Assembly (NCBI RefSeq): GCF_030867095.1 | Contig: NC_081824.1 | Coordinates: forward strand, 175,282,933-175,346,932 | DNA length: 64,000 nt | Reading direction: 5' to 3' | DNA from: Alligator mississippiensis | Lineage: Eukaryota > Chordata > Crocodylia > Alligatoridae | The notes under the pieces: model-generated | Told to the model about the DNA's origin: nothing | The model's database searches: none | Seen by the model: only the letters and a program-made list of their open reading frames with translations | Position numbers and translations under genes: made by a program | Shown here: piece after piece, positions 12,083 through 22,275 of the stretch | Numbering within the stretch: the stretch's first letter is position 1 | How the letters are laid out: each line of letters opens with the position of its first letter

Positions 12083-12270
12083 ATGTCTACATGTGCACTT
12101 TAATGCACATTAGCCTCTTTTAATACACGTTAAAGCATCATAAGAAAGTGCTCTTTAACTAATGTGCATTAGAATAGGCCGACACACGTGTTTCTAGTAC
12201 CTCACAATGGAGGTACTAAATTTAATGTGCATTACCTAAAATGCATTACTTGAACATGTAGGTGTGCCCA
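12083..12270. mobile_element. MITE family A, short copy
   Basis: The left end reads GTATGTCTACATGTGCAC and the right end ACATGTAGGTGTGCCC, roughly inverted. Multiple ATGCACATTA/TAATGTGCAT palindromes lie between. The same theme recurs at 31660-31925 and 38004-38375. There is no coding potential. Boundaries are good to about 10 bases. Confidence 0.6.
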
Positions 12271-12286
12271 GTGAAATCAGAATCAG

Positions 12287-12392
12287 GGGCCAGCTCCTCA
12301 CTGCCCAACTTCAGTACAGGCACGGCCAAAGGCAAAGCCTTAAAGCCCTATGGGCTACATCCAGCCGATGGGCCATATGTTGCTGACCCCTG
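12287..12392. mobile_element. hAT right-end fragment
   Basis: About 105 bp closely matching the right end of the element at 2327-3821 (AGCTCCTCACTGCCCAACTT through GACCCCTG). The homology carries on past the terminus: both copies are followed by GTCTAGGGTTAAAAA. The left end of the element is missing. Confidence 0.7.
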
Positions 12393-12480
12393 GTCTAGGG
12401 TTAAAAATATCAGAAATCATAATCAGGGCCCAGAACTACACTTTAGGAAATCCTGGTAAAGCAGCTAAGCATGGCCACAC

Positions 12481-13035
12481 CCTCCCCGACCACACAGCAG
12501 GAGCAGCAACTGAGAACTTTTTTAAGTCCCCAAAGAAGGTAAGAATTCCCTCCCTCCATTCCCCTCTACTCTCAGAGGCATGTCCCCTCTCAGGAACATC
12601 CACTCCCATTTCCCTCTCCCCTACCTGCCACTGCCACTATTTCCACTATTCTAACAATAAGGGAAACTCCTGTTTTACTCCAGCCAGGCTGAATGGTGGC
12701 TGGACTCAGCCCAGGAGAGTGGTGGCAGACAGGTGTTCCCTGCCAGCCTTGGAGCAAGTGGGGGGAGAATGAAGGGGAAGCCACCCACCTACCACTGTCC
12801 TGGGCTGAGCCCAGCACCCACCCAGCCCAACTGAAGCACCTCTCAGCCCTAGGATAGCGGGGAGCAGCAGTGGCAGGTAGGGGAAGGGGGCAAGGGGGAA
12901 ATGGGAGGGGAGGCAACATGCCTCTGAGCAGGGAGGGAAAGGGAAGAATTCTTACCTCATTTGGGGCTTAAAAAAATCCCCAGCTGCTGCCCCCACAGTA
13001 CAGTCTGCCCATCCTGGTTAGTGGCTAAACCTCTT
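12481..13035. repeat. ~550-bp foldback (long inverted repeat)
   Basis: The left arm (about 12481-12735) and right arm (about 12775-13035) are imperfect reverse complements. Matching landmarks are AAGGTAAGAATTCC at 12536-12549 against GGAAGAATTCTTACCTC in the right arm, CAGAGGCATGT against ACATGCCTCTG, and ACTCAGCCCAGGAGAGTGG against CCACTGTCCTGGGCTGAGC. The centre is near 12755. Foldback or palindromic transposons have this form. No target duplication was identified. Confidence 0.7.
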
Positions 13036-13100
13036 GCAATACCGTTTGCTCCTCCCACGCACCCCTTTGTAAAATCCTGGATCTGCTTCTGTGTCTAAAT

Positions 13101-13411
13101 CAGTGGCTCTCAACCTTTTTAAACTTGAGGCACCCCACAATAGCCTCACAAGGCATCCTGCAGAAAATGCCACCTCTTAGCTTGCACTCTTTTTTTTTTT
13201 TAACTCCAGAAAAATAATAGAGGAATTCATTTGTTGGAAAGAACTCAGAAAGACCACAACAGGGCAGAATGTTTTTAACGCTCTGGACTCCATTTAAAAT
13301 CTCAGGTTTTATATCTTGTGAATCATGTTTGCGCACCTCACAGTGCTGACATTGTGTGGTACCTGGCAGCCTCCTTGAAGAACGTCATAGCATCCTGGTT
13401 GGGAATCACTG
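13101..13411. mobile_element. hAT element with CAGTGGCTCTCAACC terminus
   Basis: The left end is CAGTGGCTCTCAACC and the right end is GGTTGGGAATCACTG, inverted repeats with a few changes. The supposed flanks GTCTAAAT and GCTTAGGT agree at only four of eight bases, so the target duplication is weak, but the termini are clear. It contains a run of T at 13189-13201 and no transposase. Confidence 0.7.
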
Positions 13412-14264
13412 GCTTAGGTATTTGTTGCTGTGTATTACACATACACAGGAGCACAGGTATACTGAACCAGACAACTGGTCCAGCTAATCCAGCATCTTGC
13501 TTCCAACTGAGGTTAATACCAAATACCAGAGGTAGGCTTAAAGCCTCCACAAATATGAACAATACTATATTAAACTGGGCAAGAATTATTCTTGACTTCC
13601 CTGCTAGTAATCAGCTTATGCCCTGAAGCCTGAGAGTCCCAGTTTGTTTTCTTATTCTGATGAATGTCACTGCAAAGGATTCTCTTGGTTGGACACAACC
13701 AGCTCCTGAAGCTTTTGCTGCTCTTAGTTTAGGCCTTGGAGACAAAATTGGGCACTTTCCCTGAATAAGGAGAATGAGCTGCACTCAGGCAGCTAAAATT
13801 ACAGGGTATGACTCCTTGGTTGTTTTTGGGCTGCATTGGGCTTGGACTGGCCTTGCTCATATTTCCTCCCAGGAAGCCAGATAGGCAGTTCCAGAGCCCA
13901 GCTGGTTGCTTCAGGGCAGAGGAGGGGATAAAATAGCAACTGTTCCAAAGAGTCTGCCAGATACTACAGAACCTGCCATCTGACAGGTGGACACTTGACA
14001 GTCTCTGTCTAACCCTGCACTAGCCCAACAGGGTGCAGAACAACAGGGATGAAATCAATGCAACAGGTTCAGTACTGAGCTAGGGTTTAACATGACTGCA
14101 GGGCCAGTGCTGCTAATGAAACATGCAAAAGTAAAGGGCAGGGCCTTTATGCCAAGGCCTGAAACTGAGACAGACCAATAATAATAATAATATTTGTCCT
14201 GACACCAGGTCTGATTCCACAGTCCTTCCTCACATAAACTCTTATTTCAGCAAGTACTAAGAGT
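13412..14264. other. intergenic with a diverged old repeat
   Basis: Around 13448-13560 a segment with CTGAACCAGACAACTGGTCC resembles 37805-37870 (CCAAACTGGATCAGGCTCAA), probably two old copies of one interspersed repeat. An (AAT)n run lies at about 14178-14193. No gene is seen. Confidence 0.45.
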
Positions 14265-14272
14265 GTCTAGAT

Positions 14273-14947
14273 CAAGAATCGGTAATCCCTGGCATGCGTG
14301 CCAGAGGATGACACGCAAGGACATTTTCCTCAGCCCACCACAGCTGACCTTGACTCTGGGCAGCTTCTGCCAGCAGCTGCCCAGAGCCCAGGCTGGCTGT
14401 AGCCAGGAGGCTGCAAACAGCTGCATGGGGCTCTGCACCCCTGGCACCAGTTCCATGGCTGCAGCAGCTGAGCGTGCACCTCTGGACACATGGCTGGGAA
14501 AGGGCCTGGGGCAGCACAACCCTGGCAACTCCCCACAGTCCACCCAGAGGCACATGTGCAGCTGTCACTGCCACAGAGCCGGTGCTGGGCCTACACAGCC
14601 TGGCACAGGTGTTTGCAGCCTTCCAGCCATCTCCTACAACTGCCCAGAGCCCAAGCCAGCTGTGGAAAGCAGCCAGGAGACTGCAAACAGCTGTGCTGGG
14701 CTCCGGAGCCCCGGCACCAGGTCTGTGGTGTTGGACGGTACATGGATGGCTCGCAGCACATGGCAGGGAAGGGGCTGGGGCAGGGCAACCTCAGCCCCTC
14801 CCTCGCTATCCACCTGGAGGCATGCGCCACTGTCAGCAATGAGGATTTGGCCCCTTGCAGCTCCCCCATCTCTGGCATACCAAGTTGAGGCATGGGTGGA
14901 GGTTGGGGTGATTTTGGCACTCTGGCTAAAAATGTTGCCAACCCCTG
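14273..14947. mobile_element. hAT element with perfect 8-bp target duplication
   Basis: The flanks are GTCTAGAT at 14265-14272 and the identical GTCTAGAT at 14948-14955. The right terminus GTTGCCAACCCCTG is the inverse of the left CAAGAATCGGTAATC with decay. The 675-bp interior is GC-rich and holds two diverged tandem copies of a ~260-bp unit: TGCCCAGAGCCCA recurs at about 14388 and 14642, and a CATGGC.GGGAA.GGG block at about 14488 and 14757. The 239-codon frame over it is a composition artefact. Confidence 0.85.
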
Positions 14948-15240
14948 GTCTAGATTGTTCTGGCTATATTCTCTGTACATAGGGACAAAGCTACAGGTAG
15001 ACACTCGTGTGAGCAATCCTATGTTTTATTTAAGCTGAGTAGTATAAACTTGCTCCCACTACTTATACAGAGACTGGACAGGAGAGTTATTTCTCCCAGT
15101 ATAGTTAGCCTTTATATCAAGGCAAAAAAAAGGAGAAACAAATGACATAAACCCCCAAACCAGGGCAAGTTCACTCAATCCAGTGTAGAATTTTCCTTGC
15201 AGAATCAGTGGCAGACTGGTGGAAGATGTTGGCTATAGGC

Positions 15241-15860
15241 CAGGGGTGGGCAAAATATGGCCTGTGGGCTGTCTCAAGCCCACCAATTGATTCTATCCAG
15301 CCCACAGGTGGGTAGTGTGAGTGGTGGCTCTGGCTCTAGCCTCTGCTGGTGCTGCAGGGGATGCTGGGTGGAAGCGGTCCTGCCTGCCTGCCCACCAGCA
15401 TCACAAGGCATGCCCTGGGCAAGCTGTGCCGCGGCCTCCGCAGCTCTGACTCAGGCCTATGCTGGTGCTGTGGGGGACACTGGGTGGAAGCAGCTCTACC
15501 CATCCGCCCACCCTGAGCTGTGCTCAGTCCCTGGCCCTCCCACACGGGCTGGGCTGGCAGCACCCTGCCTGTCTGTGGCTCAGGAGCCTGTGGTGGTGCT
15601 GAGGGCACTCATGGGGTGGCTGCCCCACATGCCCAGATCCCAAGTCAGCTTCATCTTCCCCATCCTTCAGGAAAGGGCTGGGGCAGGCTCGTGGCTGGGG
15701 AAGGAGGGAGAAGGAAGGGAATCGGGGCCCCAGCAGAGCTGCACAGGTACAAGGAGAAGCTTATGCCTGCAGCCCAGTAGACCTGGAAGAGGAGAAGGGG
15801 TACAGAATCTAGATAATATTGCAAAGTTTGGGGCATTTCAGTCCCCTGCTGAGGGTGGCT
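15241..15860. mobile_element. hAT-derived repeat with internal 121-bp tandem copies
   Basis: The left end CAGGGGTGGGCAAAATATGG is a hAT terminus of the type seen at 48826-48847 and 61365. The interior has three diverged tandem copies: GCTGGTGCTGCAGGGGATGC near 15343, GCTGGTGCTGTGGGGGACAC near 15463, and a weaker third near 15585. I could not find a matching right terminus, so the right border is approximate and the copy may be truncated. Confidence 0.6.
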
Positions 15861-16734
15861 GAGGATGGGACCAAGGAGATGTAGGCTCAGCTTTACTACA
15901 GCTGCTCTGTGTGACCTTGGAGCAGTCAGCAAACCTCTGCGCCTCACTTTGCCTGGTTGTGAAATGGGTACAAGACTGGTGCTCTTCCCTGGGGTAGGGG
16001 GATAACGTCATAACAGGATAGGCACTCCCAGATCATAGGGGACATGGAAGCAGATCCAGGGGGCTAGGAGATGAACATAAATCAGGACAAAAAATATTTT
16101 TTTAAATACAATTAAAATATTTTATAGTAGATGTTTGACTTTTAACATATGATTTGGGTTTTTTTTATTCTATAATTTATTAAAATGATAACTTCACCAT
16201 TAATTTTATGTGTGTGGCTCTCAACAATTCACCGAAACTTGTTAAATAACCCTCCAGGCAAAATAACTGCCTGTTCCTACTATAGGCAAACCAGCTGTTT
16301 CCTGCACCTTGCCCTCTTGTGGCATGGTGCTGTAATAGCACATCCTGCTACTTGGGAATCTGGCTATAGCCTGTCTGCTCTGAAACTCGTTTAGTTTACA
16401 TCAGTGTACAAAACTGATATCAGATATACTACTGTGGCTACAATGACTGTTGTCTGTCCTGGCCCTTACCTGAGCAGGACCACTGCTCACACAAGCATTC
16501 CCATTGGCTTTTGGGATATTGCTCCTTACTTGCCTTATGGGTTACAGAATCTGCCCAGTCTGGCTTTCATCCAAAGACAGCAAAAATTTTCCACCAGTGG
16601 ATAAATAGCAGTAATATCCCTAAACTAGCAAGTTAAGGTGCAGAAAGAGTGATTCAGTGAAGGTGACACAAGAGACTGGGGGAAGACAAAGGACTAGAAG
16701 TTATGCTTCCTGGCTCCTGGTCTCACGCTCTAAG
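15861..16734. other. intergenic, no gene seen
   Basis: AT-rich unique sequence. No exon, RNA gene or clear mobile element could be supported. Confidence 0.5.
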
Positions 16735-16912
16735 CCATAGGCGACGCATATGGTGTCCACGGGGGAACACATACCCCCCCTGACAGGGCCGTCCCTGCTG
16801 CTGATGCCACTGGAGGCATCTGGAGGTGCTTGCCAGCTCCGCCCCTGCCACTGATGCCTCTGGCAGCATCTACAGGTGCCCCCCCAGACTCAGGAGGCAC
16901 CAGTCACCCTTG
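16735..16912. repeat. unclassified GC-rich repeat
   Basis: It has two diverged internal copies of a GATGCCxCTGG..GCATCTxxAGGTGC unit (about 16802-16830 and 16851-16880) and C-runs. The composition is unlike the AT-rich flanks, which suggests an inserted repeat. The class is unknown. Confidence 0.4.
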
Positions 16913-16920
16913 CTTTAAGC

Positions 16921-17200
16921 CAGCGATTCTCAGGGTGCCGAGGTACCCTGGGGTACCATGGGATCCTTTGAAGAATGCTGCAGGAAGTGTGAGGAGATAA
17001 GCAAGTAAGGGCAGGCTGAGGCTCTTCCTGCCTAACTGTTTCCCCACCCCCACTGCCTGGCCCCTCTGCAAAAAGATAAACACTGTAATCAATACCTTTG
17101 TTTTTGTAATGGGGTGCCATTCAATTCACAGAAGTTAGGGAGAGGTGCCTTGAGTCTAACAAGGGGTGCCTTGAGTCTAAAAAGGTTGAGAACCACTTCT
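16921..17200. mobile_element. hAT element, CAGCGATTCTCAGG terminus
   Basis: The left end resembles CAGTGATTCTCAACC and the right end GGTTGAGAACCACT is its inverse. Near the right end a 21-bp unit (GGTGCCTTGAGTCTAACAAG) is repeated in tandem at 17144 and 17165. It resembles the element at 13101 in its termini. The target duplication is not clear. Confidence 0.6.
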
Positions 17201-17319
17201 CTGAGTGGGCTGGAGTCTCATCTGTTGCTCAGTAAGAAATCAAAATATTACAGCTATGAAGAATTTGGTGGTTTTGATCCTAAGGTTTCATGTGTGCCTT
17301 TTTTTGGTTTTAAAAAAAG

Positions 17320-17520
17320 CTTTTGGGTCAGAGGCGATATCTTTTATTAGACCAACTAAATAGTAGCCAAAAAAAATTCTTTCTTTGCAAGCTTTTGGGT
17401 ACAAACACCCTTCTTCAGGCTGAGGAGAATTCAAAGATTGTACCAATTCTCCAAGATAGAAAAGAAACTTAATTTTGCACAGGGCAGGCACAAGGTGGAA
17501 GTTTATTCCCCTGGGTCCCT
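17320..17520 (-). mobile_element. retroelement end with hammerhead-like core, copy 1 (Penelope-type?)
   Basis: The minus strand has CTGAAGA, then a stem GGGTG/TACCC around TTTG, then CAAAAGC (17387-17418). Downstream it has GGTCTAATAAAAGATAT. It is homologous to 18765-18900 and 18907-19165. The order CTGANGA, hairpin, GAAA and then GGTCxAATAAAAG is known to me from Penelope-like retroelement ends in vertebrates, which carry minimal hammerhead ribozymes. The assignment is inferred. Confidence 0.55.
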
Positions 17521-17631
17521 CAGAGTCCCTTTGTAGGAGTGTTGCTCTGTGATGTGTACATTAGGCAGGCATCTTCCCTGGAGGTGTCCTATGTCAGACA
17601 AGAAGGTGAAAATTTCTTTTTTCTTGGTTAG

Positions 17632-18694
17632 TGTGGCAGAGTACCTTTAGTGCCTACCACTTTAATGTTTGCAGTAGGGTAGTTGGCAGGTGTGGGCTAG
17701 CCTTGATGAAGCTAGCACATGACCCCAGGAGGGCCCTGGTATTGGAGGAGTGGGGCGGAGCAGCCTCCATTTTAACCCAGACCCTCAGAGCTGGAACAGT
17801 AGCTTGCTGCTGACAGCTGAAAGAGTAACACCTGGCTGAGCTGTTGCTTGGAACATCTGGGAAGTAACGGAAGGAGTTATGGGGATGGCAAGAGACTCCT
17901 GCCTAGAAAGAGATACCTGAGCCCATACGGTGAAAGACCCCAGTGTTAGGGGAGTCAGGCACACTTAGGAGAAGCACCTGAGCCCTATAGGGTGAAAGAC
18001 CCTGGTGGTCCCAGTGAGAGGACAGAGAGAGTGCAGCCCCGGTGAGGGGGAAGAAGTATGTGTAGGCCTGCATAGAGTAGGGTGCACACTGGTGGCACAC
18101 TGGTGGCTGTGCATGAGAGAGGCCAATGGCTGAGAGAGGCCTGGAGTATGGCATAAGGCTGTGGGTCATGTAGAGTAAGGTCTGTTAGCAGATGGCCTGA
18201 AATGCTGCATGCATCCCGGCTGGAGAGTGAGTAGCAAAGCCCAAAGTGCCATATAGAGTAGGGCCTGAGGGCACCTGACATGCTGCATGGAGTAAGGCAG
18301 GTTGAGAGTGGTCTGGGAAGTGAGAGGCCTGGTGACAGCAGGCGAAGTACAAGAGGCCCTGTGAGAGAAGGTGGTGTGAAAGAGGCCTAGTGGAGGGCAG
18401 AGTGTATGCGTTGAATGTTAGAGACTCTACAAGGGGCAGAGTTTGCCCCAGCTTTAGGCTGGAGCTATTCATCAACTTGGGTTGTCATCTGCAAGGCATG
18501 GGACACAATAAGGGAAGGTTGGAGTTGTGTGTGCCCTTGTCATCAGGGCAAGCAATGGGTAGCCTCCTGCCTTAGTGACATCTCTCATAATGATTACCAT
18601 CAAGGCATGACAGGAAAGGAAGGTGGGTAGTTAGCCCAGAGACAGGCGGGCGGGCTGAAATCATGACCCAGCCTTGAGACACCCCCCCATCACA
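17632..18694. mobile_element. solo LTR of an endogenous retrovirus (1063 bp)
   Basis: It begins TGTGGCAGAG and ends CCATCACA, giving the usual TG...CA termini. It is flanked by perfect 5-bp direct repeats GTTAG at 17627-17631 and 18695-18699. A 4-6-bp duplication is the mark of retroviral integration. The interior has repeated motifs (GGTGAAAGACCC twice near 17930 and 17990; TAGAGTAGGG or TAGAGTAAGG at least three times between 18070 and 18300). No internal viral region is attached, so it is a solo LTR left by recombination. It lies between two copies of the hammerhead-bearing repeat. Confidence 0.8.
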
Positions 18695-18764
18695 GTTAGC
18701 AATGAAGTCTACCTTTCCAAATGGCTAGATATGATATTCCATGTTTCAGGGATAGACAAGGTTC

Positions 18765-18900
18765 TTTGAGTAAATCTCTAATCTTTTATTAGACCAACTC
18801 AAATAGTTGGAAAAATTGTTCTTTGCAAGCTTTTGGGTACAAATACCCTTCATCAGGCTGAGGGAGCATCTGCAGTTGGTCTGTGCTCTTCCTAGATGGA
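18765..18900 (-). mobile_element. retroelement end with hammerhead-like core, copy 2
   Basis: The minus strand at 18826-18856 reads CTGATGA (canonical), a single A, stem GGGTA/TACCC around TTTG, then CAAAAGC. Downstream it contains CCAACTATTTGAGTTGG and GGTCTAATAAAAG. This copy keeps the canonical CTGATGA box that copies 1 and 3 have as CTGAAGA. The GAAA box reads AAAA. Confidence 0.55.
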
Positions 18901-18906
18901 ATGAAT

Positions 18907-19165
18907 AGTACAGAAGTTGTTATAGCTGTGTTGGTCTAAGAAACAGAGATAAACAAAGCTCTTGGGTCAGAGGTGGTATCTTTTATTAGACCAACTAAAT
19001 AGCAGCAAAAAAAAAAAAATCTTTCTTTGCAAACATTTGGGTACAAACACCCTTCTTCAGGCTGAGGAGAATTCAAAGATTGTAAAAGTTCTCCTAGGTA
19101 GAAAAGAAATTTCATTTTGCACAGGTGAGGTAGAGGGTGGGTGTTTATTCCCCTGGTTTGTTTTG
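18907..19165 (-). mobile_element. retroelement end with hammerhead-like core, copy 3
   Basis: Homologous to copy 1 over about 200 bp, including AGAAAAGAAA.TT.ATTTTGCACAGG and TTTATTCCCCTGG on the plus strand. The hammerhead-like region (19029-19060, minus) has CTGAAGA, GGGTG/TACCC and a decayed CAAATG. Its far end has GACCAACACAGCTATAACAA on the minus strand, a tail also known to me from vertebrate Penelope-type repeats. A poly-A run lies at 19007-19019. Confidence 0.55.
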
Positions 19166-19639
19166 GTTTTGGCTCTTGTGGGTTTCTCACCTCTTAAGTT
19201 TTGATTTGAAAGTTGGGTTCAAACCAAATCTAAATCTCAAAGCGAAACTCAATCACAGGGGTTGAGTTTCATCTTTCACACACAAAAACACAAAGAAAGT
19301 GAATGATGCATGATGTTTTAGTAAAACCCAGGGGTAAATACCAGCATCATTCCAAAGGGTTGCACAATTCCTGGTGCATGCTGAAAGAAAGGGCTGGAGC
19401 TTACAGGAGAAATTATTGCAGAATGGTTAGCATTGTGACTCCCAGATTGAGCACTCTATGATGCCACTCCAAAATCTCCATGTTATGGTACAGCATCACA
19501 ACCAGCCCTACCCAGACCTGAGGGCAGTTCTAATGTCCAGTGAGCCTCAGTTCACAGTCACAACCAATCCTGTTCTCTGGGTGGCATATGGATGGAATGG
19601 AGACCGAAAAGATGTGAGCAGCAAACTCCCTGTCTAGAG

Positions 19640-19815
19640 CAGTGGTTTTCAACCAGTGGTCCATGGACCCCTGGGGGTTCACAGACTATGTCTAAGGGGT
19701 CCATGAAAGATGTGGATCAAAAGTATGTGAATACCCACACTTACAATTCAAAGGTCTGCACCTCCATTTGAAATTTTTTAGGAGTTCACAAATGAAAGAA
19801 GGTTGAAAACCACTA
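19640..19815. mobile_element. 176-bp hAT element
   Basis: The termini are CAGTGGTTTTCAACC and GGTTGAAAACCACTA, inverted with one mismatch. The flanks are GTCTAGAG (19632-19639) and GTTTAGAG (19816-19823), an 8-bp duplication with a single C-to-T difference. No coding capacity. Confidence 0.85.
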
Positions 19816-19823
19816 GTTTAGAG

Positions 19824-21010
19824 ACAAATCTAGCATTGCAGTCAAATAGGCAAGCCAAGAGTGATACAAGCTGAGCCAGGATCCTGGCTCAATGTAGTGA
19901 GAGCCCCATGTTGCTGCTTGTTACTGTCTTGGGGAGGGACATATCTTAACTCTCTGCACGTCACCTCCTTCATCAGAAATGCTCCCTAGTCAGAGCCATG
20001 ACAAAGCAGCAAAACCAGAGAGGGACAGAGGTTGGAAGGTTGTAGAGCAAGGATTAGTTTGGGGCACAAGATTCTCTCTGTTCTCCTGCCTGTTGTGCCC
20101 CAAAGGAACAATCTGATACCCGCTGCAACTCACACTGTTGCTGTTTGAGATGCAAGATCAGGAAACTCCTGAGGAAAGCTAATAATGTGTAGGGGTGCCC
20201 TATGCACCAATTAGGCCCAGACAAAGAATTCTTGTAAGAGGAGTGATGCTTAATTCCTCTAGGACTCATTCAGGAATGTATTTGTCCCACAGCACTCTCT
20301 TAACTGGTTTCTTGCCTCCACTTCCCCACTCACTAAGCCAAGGTGCATCCCACTTTTCAGAGAAAGCTCTGAATTGAATATCCCAGGCTTTATGGGAAAT
20401 ACACTCCAGGCCAGAAGGTTCAAGCATCATCTATTGGACATCCCTCCTCATTACACCAAAGCAGGTTACTGAAAGAGAAGCTGCAAAGCTTAATTCCACC
20501 TCTGCCCTGCCCTGAGGTTCATTTAATGCCCCTCACAGAAAAAATACTGCAAAGGGAAGCAAAAGCAAGATGAAAAGTGAGGCTGGAGCTATCCTGGAGA
20601 GGGACCCTGAGCCAAAATTAGGTAAACCCCAGAGCAACTCCATCATCTTTACTGATAGAAGACACCAAAATGCTGCCCAGTGGTGTCAGTCAGATTTCAA
20701 GATCTGTCAGAAGAAAATGGGGGGGGAAGAACTGTTTGTGAGAAGAACGCGAATAAAAATATTGTCAGTGTAGTATAAGAGGAAGAGAAAGATGATCTTG
20801 ATTGAGACCTCCATGCACTACTGTAATGTGAATTACAGATGTAACATGGCCTACCCCATTGCTCTTTGTATCATGAGCTTGGAGGCATACAATAGGCAAT
20901 TCATGCACTAGCCCTGAGTAGGTGTCTCACGTGGACTCGGGTCCTGCCCATCACTGAGTGTTCTTGCTCTTGGGTTATCCTCACCAAGAGGTTAAAACAC
21001 CTAAGATGCA
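19824..21010. other. intergenic, no gene seen
   Basis: Unique-looking sequence of average composition. No gene or RNA could be supported. Confidence 0.5.
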
Positions 21011-21044
21011 GTTCCTTTACAACCTACAACAAGGGTAGGTCAAC

Positions 21045-21338
21045 CAAATGAGGTGATGAACCCATTTCAGCAATTGAGTAGTCTGAACAAGGAGCAATGG
21101 TCTCAAGTTGCAGCAAGGGAGGGTTAGGTTGGATATTAGGAAAAACTTTCTCACCAGGAGGATAATGAAGCACTGGAACAGGTGACCCAGAGAGATGGTG
21201 GAATCTCCATCCTTGGAGGTTTTTAAGACAAAGCCTTGGCTGGGATGATCTAGTTGGGGCTGGTCCTGCTTTGAGCCAGGGGGGTGTACTAGATGACCTT
21301 CTGAGGTCCCTTCCAACCCTAACTTTCTATAATTCCAG
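21045..21338 (+). mobile_element. CR1 LINE 3' end
   Basis: A well-preserved sense-orientation CR1 tail. It has CAATGGTCTCAAGTTGCAGC, TTGGATATTAGGAAAAACTT, GTGGAATCTCCATCCTTGGA and AGATGACCTTCTGAGGTCCC, ending CTTTCTATAATTCC. These are conserved blocks of sauropsid CR1 3' ends. It is 5'-truncated. Confidence 0.9.
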
Positions 21339-22275
21339 GTTGTAATGGGACTGTATAGGCTGATAAAATTTCGGTACCATGAAGTATGTGCATGTATAGT
21401 GGAACCCTCTGGAAGAAGTAACTTTTTCACCTTTTGACCCAGTTAGGAGAAGCAGGCATGTGTAGTGGTACCATAACAATTGGCGGGAAGAATCCTGAAG
21501 TAAATGCAAGCAGTCCCCTTGACTGACAGCAAGTAACATGAAAAATTGTAACTGATTGGGATGAGGGACAAATGGCAACACGATCTGATTGGGTGACATT
21601 GCGTGGCGTAATAAGAAGTGTTGCAGCCATAACAGGAGCATGTAACAAAGGGCCAGCACTGCAAGCTGTGAATGGTTTTGCATGCAGATATAGGCGAAGA
21701 TATGTGGTTTTTTGGGAGAGTGGTGATCTCTATTGGTGCTACCTTCTGCTGTTCTTGTGTGCCCCTGGAGATCCGGGGACCTCCTTGTAAGGGTAAGGCC
21801 TGCGTCTCCGTGGTGGAGAGAAGAGCATGTTGGTTAAGGATGTTGGAGTAGTCCAGCTACTCTAGGATGATAGCAAGGAGAGGAGAAGGGCTTCAGAGCC
21901 CCATCAGAAGAACATTTCCATTCTCTTAACCAAGGTTTAGTTGTCTCCGTAGTGAGAAGAGAGAGTCCTGAGATGCCTTATTCTCCCTGATGAGACAGGA
22001 GAAGAGCTTGAGCCTACTGTATTACCTGTGGAGTTACCAAACCCATAGGGGGGTCTTTAGTGCACGTGAGCATGTTTGAGTGTTAGTTTGTTTTCTGGCT
22101 GCAGAAGCTGTGGTGTCTCTTGTAAAGTAAATGTGTATATATACTAGTAGATTTGTATGACTATTATTATTGTTGCTAATAAATGTTATATTTCTTTACC
22201 TTTAACTTGGTGATTGTGCCAGTATTCTGGGCAAAACCAAGGTGGGCTCCATGCCAGTGGTATTAGCCCATATTG
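21339..22275 (+). mobile_element. LTR-like segment with AATAAA signal
   Basis: The segment has two inverted CCAAT boxes (GATTGGG near 21554 and 21588), a GGCGGGAA motif near 21484, clustered CpGs, and a polyadenylation signal AATAAA at 22178-22183 followed by a T/G-rich stretch. That layout suggests an LTR, but I could not fix TG/CA ends or a target duplication. The alternative is a unique promoter-like region. The reading is tentative. Confidence 0.35.

Noticed and set aside
14263..14982. 239-codon plus-strand open frame
   Set aside because: It lies inside a hAT element with perfect target duplication, runs over GC-rich tandem units, and overlaps other long frames on both strands.
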